Of a stretch of DNA of 50,658 bases, positions 26,335 to 34,758 are shown one piece after another; position 1 is the stretch's first letter, and every line of letters starts with the position of its first letter. The DNA comes from Chloroflexota bacterium. GTDB lineage: Bacteria; Chloroflexota; Anaerolineae; Aggregatilineales; Phototrophicaceae. The notes below the pieces were generated by a model. The model was not told the origin of the DNA. It was given only the letters and a program-made list of their open reading frames with translations, and ran no database searches. A program made the position numbers and the translations under genes. The stretch covers positions 1-50,658 of the forward strand of contig JAPOOU010000280.1 in NCBI GenBank assembly GCA_026713245.1, read 5' to 3'.

Positions 26335-26353
26335 TAGGATATAAGATATCCTA
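26335..26353. promoter_or_regulatory. Autoregulatory operator candidate
   Basis: Perfect inverted repeat TAGGATAT-AAG-ATATCCTA just upstream of the GntR gene, between its promoter and the start codon. This position and symmetry fit a binding site for the GntR dimer itself. Confidence 0.6.
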
Positions 26354-26359
26354 AAATTA

Positions 26360-26388
26360 AGCTTATCCGCACTTAGCTATTCTGTCAA
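26360..26388 (-). promoter_or_regulatory. Possible promoter of the GntR gene
   Basis: On the minus strand a consensus TTGACA (26388-26383) is followed after 17 bases by TAAGCT (26365-26360), a weak -10 match. The operator candidate lies immediately downstream. Confidence 0.4.
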
Positions 26389-26804
26389 ATACAATTCCCG
26401 CACATTTATAGGCAATTGACTTGAATTCACTCACCATGGTCTTGCCTTGTTCTCTCGAGGCCGACCAGTCTCTAGGTTTGGGAGTAATCGGATATTCTCT
26501 GATTCCGCAACCCAGCTCCGTTGCTTTGGGATCGCGGCGCTGACTCTCGATAATGTTAGAGCCGTTATCCATGAAGCGGATGTCGCCAAGACCACGCGCC
26601 AGAATCGTTTGTCGCATATGCGCAAGCTAATGAGGCAGTGCGGCGGCGTCAGCGGATTAACTTTCGCTTTGCATGAACATTCATTGCCGACGAGCCGACC
26701 AAAAATGTTGACATTCATAATACCCCAAGCATTGACTGAGTAGCGCATCTGTTCTATATTCACTTCTACATTGGTTGATTGGTATTGCGATTTATGCGCC
26801 GAAA
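26389..26804. other. Intergenic stretch without a recognised gene
   Basis: An 84-codon open frame exists on the minus strand (26617-26363), with plausible but unrecognised content (RRDPKATELGCGIREYPITP). No clear Shine-Dalgarno or family supports it, and the overlapping frames are no better. I treat the region as non-coding or decayed. Confidence 0.4.
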
Positions 26805-26889
26805 TTCTACCCCATCCCCCGGCCCTGCGCCCCCTCGGTCCCCCGCTAAACGGGGGGCGGAAACCCCGAAGCATCAGGGAAGGGGAGCT
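26805..26889 (+). repeat. Dispersed repeat B, copy 1
   Basis: About 85 bp beginning TTCTACCCCATCCCCCGGCC and ending GGGGAGCT. The reverse complement of 46586-46668 matches it almost throughout the first 40 bases and again at the end. The middle carries a CCCCCGC / GCGGGG-type hairpin that differs between copies. It directly precedes the gene debris at 26.9-28.0 kb. Confidence 0.75.
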
Positions 26890-26940
26890 AAGCGCGAACC
26901 CGTAGTCTTGGCGAGAGAACGTTACGCAGACAGGGCTTGA

Positions 26941-27213
26941 GTGGAGCAACGGGGGTGCAGACTGGATGCCGATATGCAGCGTCGTTTGCCGATGATGGGC
27001 ATCCGCCGCATTGGCGATTTCGCGGCGCTGTCGCGGGCGGCCGTCTTCGAGCAATGGGAGCGGCACGGCTGTTTTTGTCATGACCTGGCACTAGGGATTG
27101 ATCCGCGTCCGCTGAAAGCGCATCAACCACCGCCGGTCTTGGCGGGCTCGCTGTCTTTTGACGAGCCGGTTGCCGATCGCGAGAGCCTGCTGGCGGGGGC
27201 ATGGCGCTGGTGA
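26941..27213 (+). pseudogene. Fragment of a Y-family DNA polymerase (ImuB/DinB-like)
   Basis: The 90-codon frame contains LPMMGIRRIGDFAALSRAAV, then a segment reading RHGCFCHDLALGIDPRPL, PPPVLAGSLSFDEPV and ESLLAGA. This is the order seen in the helix-hairpin-helix and little-finger junction of Y-family polymerases of the ImuB type (GIRTLGDLAALPRAAL ... LARGIDPRPL ... FEEPV). The catalytic palm with its acidic residues is missing upstream, and the little finger is cut off downstream. It is an internal relic, not a functional gene. Confidence 0.7.
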
Positions 27214-27339
27214 TTTATCACGATTTGCTGACGGATGCTTGGGGGGTTCAGCGGGTTTATGACTGATGCCAACCTGACGCCACTGCCTTGCTCGGGACAG
27301 TACAAGTCTTTTACCCCCCCCCCGAGGTCACCGAGAATG

Positions 27340-27439
27340 TAGCCGCTCGGCGGCAGCGAAAAGGTCACAGGAATGTCGCGCTCACGCAAAATCGTAAGCC
27401 CTCTCGTCGCTAGAGCGACGCGGTTAACGTAAACAGGAG
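27340..27439 (+). repeat. Dispersed intergenic repeat A, copy 3
   Basis: This 100-bp copy begins TAGCCGCTCGGCGG and contains the perfect hairpin CGTCGC-TAGA-GCGACG. It ends GTTAACGTAAACAGGAG, just before the methyltransferase remnant. It is the longest match to copy 1. A run of ten C residues (27314-27323) lies shortly upstream. Confidence 0.8.
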
Positions 27440-27457
27440 TCTGATGCTTGTGAACCT

Positions 27458-27611
27458 GTGAACAACGGTCGGCTATACACCCCTGAACCAGTCGCGGCGT
27501 TCGTGACCAATTGGGTTATTCGGTCACCACAGGATAGAGTACTCGACTTAGCTGCCGGACCCGGCGTATATGTGTTTCAAGACCACAAGCGGCTGCAAGC
27601 GTTAGGGTGCG
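27458..27611 (+). pseudogene. N-terminal fragment of an N6-adenine DNA methyltransferase
   Basis: The frame from GTG 27458 reads MNNGRLYTPEPVAAFVTNWV, then RSPQDRVLDLAAGPGVYVF and KRLQALGCDAH. This matches the start of Eco57I/type IIG-like methyltransferases (GxVYTPxPVAxFMVxWA...RVLDPSCGEGVFL...RLxxLG), including the SAM-binding motif I. After about 50 codons the match stops where the sequence joins the duplicated membrane-protein tail. No catalytic NPPY motif remains. Confidence 0.65.
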
Positions 27612-27995
27612 ATGCTCACGATGGTTCCCACAGTTTCGCGCCTCTTCGTCCAACACGCGCATTTCGTCAAGAGCGCAAACTCCAAGGCTAAGGTATTATC
27701 ACAGATAATCGAGCAAGTCCCTTTCTTCGATGCCAATGCGAGACTGGTGCTGGTAACCGGAATGTCTCTCGAGTCGCTCGACGAGCGCGGCGTTTTCGAG
27801 CTATGGACGAGCATGCTGGACAGCGCCATATACGTTCTCTATCAAGAGGCGCGTCCGAAGGTCGCGTTCTTGTGTGCAGTCGGAGAGCGCTGTAGCACAA
27901 ACGACATAAAGGTTGCGGAGAACGAACTTCGACCAGACGTCGATTCCGTCGCGCGCGCATACCTTGCTGAGCGAAATATGATAAATTTCATCTGA
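27612..27995 (+). pseudogene. Truncated paralogue of the membrane-protein gene at 28.1-30.4 kb
   Basis: From 27621 the DNA is nearly identical to 29910 onward for about 140 bases (MVPTVSRLFVQHAHFVKSAN in both). It then diverges while still encoding a similar protein (ELWTSMLDSAIYVLYQEARP against ELWTNMLDSAIYLLYQKGRP). It stops at 127 codons. Only the region after the last membrane helix is present, fused to the methyltransferase remnant. An intact small protein is possible but unlikely. Confidence 0.75.
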
Positions 27996-28106
27996 GACAG
28001 CATTAGACTGACCGATTGATTGATGCGCGCTTGCCGCTGGGTGTCCTGATCGCTGAGGGTCCCCCCGGCCGGCGTCTATGCCACAAAACGGGAGTTGTCC
28101 TTCGGC

Positions 28107-30434
28107 ATGAGAATCGGATTGCGCCTGCCTTCTCGTTTGTCCCTACTGCATAAACTGTCGCTGCTTAACGGTTTGCTGCTTTTGCTGCTGGCGCTGGCGA
28201 TACATATGACGCCCGCTCCCGTCATTCAAACCACCCTGGGCGGCGCCACCGTCGACATCCGGGCGGACAGAGCCTGGGTATTGTTGCCGCGACAATGCGC
28301 GCAAATCTCGTGGAAGTTGGAAGAAACACTGTCCTTATCTATAGACGGAAATGAAAAAGCCGGCTCTGGCGATATGACCTTCTGCCCGACATTAAACGCC
28401 ACCAGGCTGAATTTCGAAATCGCGGCTGCGAATGGCGAAGCGCGCGCCTATGACCTCAACATCCAGGATTTGCCGGCCGCTGCAGTTACCTGTCTGATTA
28501 TTCTTGCGCTTCTGCTGCCAGCACTCATCGCCGTTTACTATGTCGCAACCATGCGCTTGGCTGCGCCGGCGCCAATCAACTTGCGGCTGGTTCTCGGGCT
28601 TGGGGCGCTGTTGCTGGCGCTTCTGCTCGTGCAGAGCGCGCGGCCCTTTACAATCCTCGATGTGCTAAACGGTCTTAGGAGCCTTTACATCAGCCAGTCC
28701 TGGTACCTGTTCGGCTGGGTTATGGCCGGGCTGGTGTTCATCCCACTGGCAATTCAAGCGTTGTGGCAGCGATGGCGCAGCGGATTTCGCGCGGGCTTTG
28801 TTGTTATAGGTTCGTTCTTCGGATTGATATTGCTGCTGTACCTGCCTTTCGGCTTTGATTCTATATGGCACTGGGAAGAATGGGTTTTCCAAGCCTTCCT
28901 CGAAGGCAGAGCATCAAGGGCGGGTAGAGAAGTTATTTCGCGGTTCTGGTTGCTGATCCTTTATCCATTGGCAAACGTCCTGGATGCAAATCCAATCAGT
29001 TTTCATCATCATTTGCATATTTTTTTGGCAACCTCCAAGCTGGTCTTGCTGTATGGCATCGTTCGCAAATTTGGCGTCGCCCCATTATATGCCTTCCTTT
29101 TCACGATGCTTTCGATGGTATACCCGGTAAACATTCTTTTGATGTCGTCGCGGTCGGTGCTGATTGCATTCTCGGTTTCAGCGCTATTTGCGGCCGCATA
29201 TCTGACATTGCACTTTGTGGAAAAGCCAAGCAGATTACGGCTGACAGGAATCTTCCTGGCGTTATTCTTCAATGTCGGCTCCTACGAAATCGCCTTCGCC
29301 ATCATTGCGCTAGCGCCGATATTGTGGTGGTGGCGCAGGCCTCGCTGGACCTGGCGCAATGTCAATCTGACCGCGATCTGGTACCTGGTTCCCGCGGCGA
29401 AACTGATCTACCTCGTCCTCTTGGCCAACTCGAATGTGAGATTCTATGGCGCGCAGATGATTTCCGAGGCTCGTGGACTCGAACGAACCGCGCTTGAAAG
29501 CATAAGCACCTATCTGGACGTCGTTGCAAACGCGTACTTTCAGACCTTTGCGCGTGGATGGGACGAGGCACTGGCCTCATTGCAGCACAACGAATGGATT
29601 GTGCCGACGTTGGCCGCGCTGCTAATTGCCGGGGTCGTCGCAACCTATCTCGCGAAGGATTCCAAAGCGAGCGACTTCCCGTCGCGAAGGCAGGCCCTTG
29701 TTGCATTGCTCGGCGCTCTCCTCTTTATTCTGCCGTCAATTGCGGTTATGATGTTATTCGAGCACTATCAATATGAGCTATGGCGTCCGTATATATATGT
29801 TCCTGTTGGCGCCGCCGCAGTCGTCATCAGTCTTTTGCTCTTGCTAGTCTCGCCTGTCAAGAACTTCCGTCTGCGTCAAGTTGTCATTGTCGGTCTGTGC
29901 CTGCTGCTCATGGTTCCCACAGTTTCGCGCCTCTTCGTCCAACACGCGCATTTCGTCAAGAGCGCAAACTCCAAGGCGAAGGTATTATCGCAGATAATCG
30001 AGCGAGTCCCTTACTTCGATGCCAATGCGAGACTGGTGCTGGTAACCGATATGTCGAAGGCCGCCTTCGAAGCACATGGAATCAGCGAACTTTGGACAAA
30101 TATGCTGGACAGCGCTATTTACCTGTTATATCAGAAGGGGCGTCCGGAGGTCTCGTTTCTGTGCAGATTCCGTGACCACTGTAGCCAAACCGATGTAAGC
30201 ATAAAATTAGACAAGATAGAGAATGTGACAGATTTCAGCAATATTGTCCTTTTCCGCCTACACGACGATCTGAGCGTCGAGTTGCTGCGCCAACTGCCAG
30301 CGGAACTTGATAGCGCGCTGAACCATACATATAACCCTGAACGCCTGATCGACACATCCGCGCCGATTCCGCCGCGCGCCCGTATACTTTTGGGCGACCT
30401 GCTACCCGAAAATTCAGCGGAGGAGCGCGACTGA
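28107..30434 (+). CDS. Large polytopic membrane protein of unknown function
   Basis: This is a 775-residue protein. The first membrane helix (about 18-36) is followed by an external domain of about 100 residues with a few cysteines (PRQCAQISW, MTFCPTLN). About eleven further helices follow between roughly residues 130 and 600 (for example AVTCLIILALLLPALIAVYY and IALAPILWWW). A C-terminal soluble domain of about 170 residues begins after the last helix (VPTVSRLFVQHAHFVKSAN). The layout resembles GT-C-type glycosyltransferase-like membrane proteins, but I see no diagnostic motif. The ATG at 28107 has GGGAG upstream; a TTG at 28095 sits directly on that site. A truncated paralogue of its tail lies just upstream. 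Confidence 0.75.
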   Translation: MRIGLRLPSRLSLLHKLSLLNGLLLLLLALAIHMTPAPVIQTTLGGATVDIRADRAWVLLPRQCAQISWKLEETLSLSIDGNEKAGSGDMTFCPTLNATRLNFEIAAANGEARAYDLNIQDLPAAAVTCLIILALLLPALIAVYYVATMRLAAPAPINLRLVLGLGALLLALLLVQSARPFTILDVLNGLRSLYISQSWYLFGWVMAGLVFIPLAIQALWQRWRSGFRAGFVVIGSFFGLILLLYLPFGFDSIWHWEEWVFQAFLEGRASRAGREVISRFWLLILYPLANVLDANPISFHHHLHIFLATSKLVLLYGIVRKFGVAPLYAFLFTMLSMVYPVNILLMSSRSVLIAFSVSALFAAAYLTLHFVEKPSRLRLTGIFLALFFNVGSYEIAFAIIALAPILWWWRRPRWTWRNVNLTAIWYLVPAAKLIYLVLLANSNVRFYGAQMISEARGLERTALESISTYLDVVANAYFQTFARGWDEALASLQHNEWIVPTLAALLIAGVVATYLAKDSKASDFPSRRQALVALLGALLFILPSIAVMMLFEHYQYELWRPYIYVPVGAAAVVISLLLLLVSPVKNFRLRQVVIVGLCLLLMVPTVSRLFVQHAHFVKSANSKAKVLSQIIERVPYFDANARLVLVTDMSKAAFEAHGISELWTNMLDSAIYLLYQKGRPEVSFLCRFRDHCSQTDVSIKLDKIENVTDFSNIVLFRLHDDLSVELLRQLPAELDSALNHTYNPERLIDTSAPIPPRARILLGDLLPENSAEERD

Positions 30435-30621
30435 GAAGATCTGAAGATGCTGCTGAAGGCATGATGGCGCAGGCGCAGGGGGAGCGCGGCCGGGGGAAAA
30501 CACCCTCGACAATCCCCGGCCATGCGCTAGAATACGTGGCCTGCAATCGACATGACACGCGCCAATTCGCTCAGCGTCAGGCAGTAACAGCGGAGTCGCG
30601 CGACAATTAGGGAGCGTCATC

Positions 30622-30861
30622 ATGCCCGGCAAACGCAAAATCACCGGCGTCAAACCACTCTTCGGCCAATCGCGCAGCAAGGCCTTCAACACCGTTAAAC
30701 GCCAGTTCAAACCGAACCTGCAAAACAAGCGCATCTATGTGCCCGAGCTTGACCGCTGGGTCCGCGTCAAAGTCACAGCCAAGGAACTCAAGACCATCGA
30801 CAAGATCGGCTTCATAGAGTTTCTCAAGCGCCGCAACATCCCGCTGAAGCGGCTGCTTTAG
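30622..30861 (+). CDS. rpmB: 50S ribosomal protein L28
   Basis: This is a 79-residue basic protein with the L28 pattern. It starts MPGKRKITGVKP, continues NTVKRQFKPNLQNKRIYVPE and LDRWVRVKVTAKELKTIDKI, and ends in a basic tail. L28 binds 23S rRNA in the large ribosomal subunit. The ATG has GGGAGCG upstream. It stands alone, 190 bases after the membrane protein gene. A GGCCGGGG...CCCCGGCC inverted repeat (30488-30521) lies in that gap and could be a transcription or translation control hairpin. The length and sequence look normal and complete. Confidence 0.9.
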   Translation: MPGKRKITGVKPLFGQSRSKAFNTVKRQFKPNLQNKRIYVPELDRWVRVKVTAKELKTIDKIGFIEFLKRRNIPLKRLL

Positions 30862-30942
30862 CCAATGCTTTTAGCAGCGTTCACATAGGAACAATAGGGC
30901 GATCCACCGGTCGCCCGTGTTTTCATCCCAAGACGCCGAACC

Positions 30943-31647
30943 ATGAACCCCCAGCACCGGTTCCTCCTCGAGCAATTTCAGAACACCAAACCCGGCCGCG
31001 GACAAACGGCGCAGCGACCTGAACATCTCGGCACGCAGCGGCGATGGTACGGGCTTAAGAACGAACAGCGCCGGCGCATCATGCTTGATTTCATCGCCGC
31101 CAACCGCGATTTATGTTATGAAGACTGGCTCGCCCTCATCGATTCGCTCTACAAGGGCGGATCCTACGAAGAGCGCTGCGCCCCGCAAACCCTGCTGGTT
31201 AAGTTCCCGCGCTACCGGCGAAAGCTGCCGCTCGAGCAACTGGATGCCTGGCTGGGCTTGCTCGAGGGCTGGGCGGAGGTCGACAGCAGCTGTCAAAGCG
31301 TCTTTACAGCTGAAGATCTGCTGACGAATTGGCAGGACTGGCGCGACCTGCTGGAGTCGCTGGCGGGGGACGACAACATCAATAAACGGCGCGCCGCCCT
31401 GGTGTTGCTGACCGCGCCGATCACGCAGTCGGCGGACGAAGGCATTTTGAATCTGTCGCTAGCGCTGATTGATCGACTCAAAGCGGAAAAGGACAAGCGC
31501 GTCGCCAAAGCCATTTCCTGGCTGCTGCGCAAGGGCATCAAGCAGCATCGCGACGCGATCAGCGACTATGTCGCCAGGAAGGCTGACAGCCTGCCCGCAA
31601 TCGCCGTGCGCGAAACGCGCAGAAAGCTTGCAACGGGGAAGAAGTAA
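30943..31647 (+). CDS. AlkD-type DNA alkylation repair glycosylase
   Basis: This is an all-helical HEAT-like repeat protein (234 residues) of the DNA alkylation repair family, which excises N3/N7-alkylated purines without base flipping. W110 and D114 in GWAEVDSSC correspond to the Trp and catalytic Asp of the family enzyme from Bacillus cereus. W193 in KAISWLLRKG matches the second DNA-facing Trp. The N-terminal 40 residues are basic and poorly conserved. The gene follows rpmB by about 80 bases on the same strand. It converges with the PPK2 gene, with 14 bases between their stops. Confidence 0.85.
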   Translation: MNPQHRFLLEQFQNTKPGRGQTAQRPEHLGTQRRWYGLKNEQRRRIMLDFIAANRDLCYEDWLALIDSLYKGGSYEERCAPQTLLVKFPRYRRKLPLEQLDAWLGLLEGWAEVDSSCQSVFTAEDLLTNWQDWRDLLESLAGDDNINKRRAALVLLTAPITQSADEGILNLSLALIDRLKAEKDKRVAKAISWLLRKGIKQHRDAISDYVARKADSLPAIAVRETRRKLATGKK

Positions 31648-31661
31648 GCCCCGCCCCGCCC

Positions 31662-32486
31662 TCACATATTGGCGTAGCGATCTGCAATAATGTACTGATA
31701 ATCCCGCGGCGGGCGCTCGTAATCGAAATGTCGGGACGGCAAATCCGGGAGCTTCATCGGTCCCGGGATTACATTCTCGTAGGGTATTGCCTCAAGGATA
31801 TTCCTGATGATATTCAGGCGCAGGCGCCGTTTGTCGTTGGAATTGATCTGTCGCCAGCGCGATTCCGGGATATCGGTATGTTCGATCATCAGGTCCTTGG
31901 CTTTGGAATACGCCACCCATCGGTTGCGCGATTCCAGGTCGATCGGGCTCAGCTTCCAGCGGCGCATCGGGTTGGCGGCGCGCTCTTGGAAGCGGCGTTC
32001 CTGCTCGTCATCGTCGACCGACAACCAGTATTTGAGCAGGATGATCCCGTCATTGATCAGCATCCTTTCGAACATCGGCGCATCGCGCAAGAAGTTCCAG
32101 TACTCCCGATCGCTGCAAAAGCCCATCACCCGCTCGACCGTGGCGCGGTTATACCAACTGCGGTCGAACAGCACGATCTCGCCGGCTGCCGGCAAGTGGC
32201 TCACATAACGCTGGAAGTACCATTGCGTTTGCTCGCGATCGGAGGGTTTGCCCAAGGCGACGAGTCGAATATCTCGCGGCTGCAGCGGCGCCATAATGCG
32301 CTTGATCGTCCCGCCTTTGCCGGCGGCATCGCGCCCGTCAAAGGTGATCATCACGCGCATGCCCTGCTGCTTGATCCAATACTGCCACTTCACCAACTCG
32401 AATTGCAGACGGACCAATTCTTTTTCGTAGAATTTCTTGTTCAGGCGTCTCGGTTTTTCGGACACATCCTTCTTCTTCTTGGACAT
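31662..32486 (-). CDS. ppk2: Polyphosphate kinase 2 family protein
   Basis: This is a 274-residue PPK2 kinase, which transfers phosphate between polyphosphate and nucleotides. The Walker A-type loop FDGRDAAGKGGT is at residues 49-60. The lid and Walker B segment VLFDRSWYNRATVERV lies at 105-120. The C-terminal half has the conserved SPIDLESRNRWVAYSKAKD pattern. The frame is open upstream, but the ATG at 32486 with GGAGG just before it gives the normal PPK2 N-terminus (MSKKKKD). Direction (ADP or AMP as acceptor) cannot be told from this reading. It is divergent from the sulfotransferase operon. Confidence 0.92.
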   Translation of the reverse strand: MSKKKKDVSEKPRRLNKKFYEKELVRLQFELVKWQYWIKQQGMRVMITFDGRDAAGKGGTIKRIMAPLQPRDIRLVALGKPSDREQTQWYFQRYVSHLPAAGEIVLFDRSWYNRATVERVMGFCSDREYWNFLRDAPMFERMLINDGIILLKYWLSVDDDEQERRFQERAANPMRRWKLSPIDLESRNRWVAYSKAKDLMIEHTDIPESRWRQINSNDKRRLRLNIIRNILEAIPYENVIPGPMKLPDLPSRHFDYERPPRDYQYIIADRYANM

Positions 32487-32646
32487 TCCAGCCTCCGAAA
32501 ACACAGCTTCACGCAGAATATCCACTAGCATAGCAGATTTTCCGCTCGACTTGCGAATCCCGCGCCTGCCCGGCGTCCTTGACCATGCTATTCGCCGAGG
32601 CGCCATAGTCGCGCCCTGGCAGGCTATCAACATCGACAAACTGTAC

Positions 32647-32652
32647 TATAAT
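32647..32652 (+). promoter_or_regulatory. -10 box of the sulfotransferase operon promoter
   Basis: A perfect TATAAT in the 200-bp divergent region. No good -35 is seen at 16-18 bases upstream. Transcription would begin near 32659, which excludes in-frame starts further up and supports the ATG at 32689. Confidence 0.5.
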
Positions 32653-32688
32653 CCTGTCGTGTCGATAGAAAAGATCGCTCGGTCCAGG

Positions 32689-34758
32689 ATGCAGCGACCC
32701 CAACCCATCTCTCATAACGGGACAGCCGCAAACAAAGCAAAGCCCAATTTCTTCATTGTAGGCGCGCCCAAATGCGGCACGACTTCGTTGCACGAATACT
32801 TGCAGCGGCATCCGGATGTGTTCATGCCCTTCTACAAAGAGCCGCACTATTTTGGATCGGACCTGGAGGGGTCGCGCTTTCGACAATTTCGCGATCAGCC
32901 GGAGCGTTATCTGAAACTCTTTCGGGACGCGCGCGGCGAAAAGCGCATTGGGGAATCGTCGCCCTGGTATCTGTCCAGCCGGCGCGCCGCCGAAGAAATC
33001 CACGCCTACGACCCGCAAGCCAAGATTATCATCATGCTGCGCAACCCGATCGACATGATGTATTCCATGTGGTCACAATTTCGTTACAGTGGCAACGAGC
33101 AGATCGAATCCTTCGAGGAGGCGCTTGACGCGGAGCCCGAGCGCCGCCGGGGCCAGCGTATCCGCCGCGCCGCGCATTGCATCAGCGGTTTGTACTATCG
33201 CGACATGGCTTGTTTCAGCGAACAGGTGGGGCGCTATTTTGATCTCTTTGGCCGCGAGAATGTCAAGGTGGTCATATTCGACGATTTCAAATCCGACACG
33301 GCATCTGTCTATCGCGATATACTCGAATTTCTGGATGTCGACGCCGGCTTCCAGACGACTTTTGATATTGTCAATCCCAACAAAGAGGTGCGCCTGGAGT
33401 GGGTGCAAAAACTGATCGTCAGCAGCGGTTTCTCGCTGATGTTGTTAAAAGACCGCCTGACTTACTTCGCCACCACGCACTCGCTGGTGCCCATTTCCTA
33501 TCGAACGCGGGCGGTTAAAGGCGTTATCGCGGTCTACACCAAGTATGAAAGGCGCTCGCCTCTGACTGCCGATTTGCGGCGACGGCTTTCGCGCGAATTC
33601 CAAAGCGATGTCGACAAATTGAGCGCCATGCTCGGGCGCGATCTTTCCCACTGGTATAAGGATGTCGCCCGGCTTGAAGCCCCCATCACCGAAAACATTG
33701 TTCAAATCAAGTCCGCGGCGAAAATCGGCAATCGCCGGCAACTGGCATGGCGCCTCCTGAGTATCGTAATCACAGTCGCCCTTTTGTATTTTGTGGTCAA
33801 CGAATTGCAGGGCGCGGACCTGGCCGCGCTAATCAGACGCATACCGACCTGGAGTTGGATCGGCGCGCTCCTGGTCTATCTGACGCTCAATCTGTTGCGA
33901 GCGCTGCGCTTCCGCGTCTTGCTTGACAAGCGCGAGTCGCCGCTGCGCTTGCTGATTCCGATCACGCTCTATCACAATGGTCTGGTCCGCGTGGTTCCCT
34001 TTAAGCTGGGCGAAATCTCCTACGTGATCTTGTTGAAGACGCGGCTCAACTACACCATGCAAGAAGGTGTGGGCAGCTTGTTTGGCGCGCGGATCCTGGA
34101 GCTGCTCATCATCGTATTGGTCTTCGCATTTGGCATTTTCATGAGCGGCGAGCAGTTCGCCGCTCAGCGTGATCAACTGATGGCCGGGGTATTGTCCCTG
34201 TTCCTGGCGTCGGTCATTACTCTCTATTACGCCGGGAGCTTGTTGCGCCTGGCGCTGGCCGTCATGGGGCGGATTCCTATTGTAGCAGCGGACAACCCTG
34301 ACGCATTCTTTGTCCAGACGCAATCAAAATTGACCGATCTCGCCGCGGAATTTGACCGCATCCGACAACCGCGCCTCTTCTTCTCGGCCCTGTTCATCAG
34401 TTGCTTTACTTATACCAGCTCGTTTCTTACCAACTATATCTTGCTGCGGGCGGTAGGGCTCGACGCCGATCTGCCCATCGTCATAACGGTAATTAGCCTG
34501 GGCATGTTTGGTTCGGCATTTCCCTTCACACTCAGCGGATTCGGTATCGTGGAGACTGCCTGGTGGACTGGGCTAACGCGATTTGCCGGTTACGCCGGCG
34601 ATGAAGCCGCCGCAATCGGGATCGTCTTGCATGGTTTCCAAATTGTCGCTGCGGTACTATATGGGCTGGCAGGCTATGTAATGATTCGTCTTTCGCCGCC
34701 GATGCCGCCGCGTTCAGACCAAAGCTCAGAAATCAAGACCCTTGGAGAGCAACAGTGA
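32689..34758 (+). CDS. Sulfotransferase fused to a lysylphosphatidylglycerol synthase-type membrane domain
   Basis: This is a 689-residue two-part protein. Residues about 20-320 form a PAPS-dependent sulfotransferase. The 5'-phosphosulfate loop GAPKCGTTSL is at 25-34, and the 3'-phosphate motif MLRNPIDMMYSMW at 116-128. Residues about 350-680 hold some eight membrane helices of the LPG synthase/AglD-like flippase domain (PF03706 type), with the PFTLSGFGIVETAWW segment near the end. The arrangement suggests sulfation of a lipid-linked or glycan acceptor at the inner membrane face, coupled to transbilayer movement; that is inference. It heads an operon with an acetoacetate decarboxylase-like gene (4-base overlap) and two SDR genes. 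Confidence 0.85.
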   Translation: MQRPQPISHNGTAANKAKPNFFIVGAPKCGTTSLHEYLQRHPDVFMPFYKEPHYFGSDLEGSRFRQFRDQPERYLKLFRDARGEKRIGESSPWYLSSRRAAEEIHAYDPQAKIIIMLRNPIDMMYSMWSQFRYSGNEQIESFEEALDAEPERRRGQRIRRAAHCISGLYYRDMACFSEQVGRYFDLFGRENVKVVIFDDFKSDTASVYRDILEFLDVDAGFQTTFDIVNPNKEVRLEWVQKLIVSSGFSLMLLKDRLTYFATTHSLVPISYRTRAVKGVIAVYTKYERRSPLTADLRRRLSREFQSDVDKLSAMLGRDLSHWYKDVARLEAPITENIVQIKSAAKIGNRRQLAWRLLSIVITVALLYFVVNELQGADLAALIRRIPTWSWIGALLVYLTLNLLRALRFRVLLDKRESPLRLLIPITLYHNGLVRVVPFKLGEISYVILLKTRLNYTMQEGVGSLFGARILELLIIVLVFAFGIFMSGEQFAAQRDQLMAGVLSLFLASVITLYYAGSLLRLALAVMGRIPIVAADNPDAFFVQTQSKLTDLAAEFDRIRQPRLFFSALFISCFTYTSSFLTNYILLRAVGLDADLPIVITVISLGMFGSAFPFTLSGFGIVETAWWTGLTRFAGYAGDEAAAIGIVLHGFQIVAAVLYGLAGYVMIRLSPPMPPRSDQSSEIKTLGEQQ

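Noticed and set aside
26431..27081. 216-codon minus-strand frame across repeat B
   Set aside because: It runs through repeat B and opposite the polymerase remnant; Pro/Arg/Ser-rich translation typical of non-coding GC-rich DNA.
27301..27330. Run of ten C as a phase-variation tract
   Set aside because: It lies in a debris zone outside any intact gene, so slippage would have no product to switch; it may simply be an assembly weak point.
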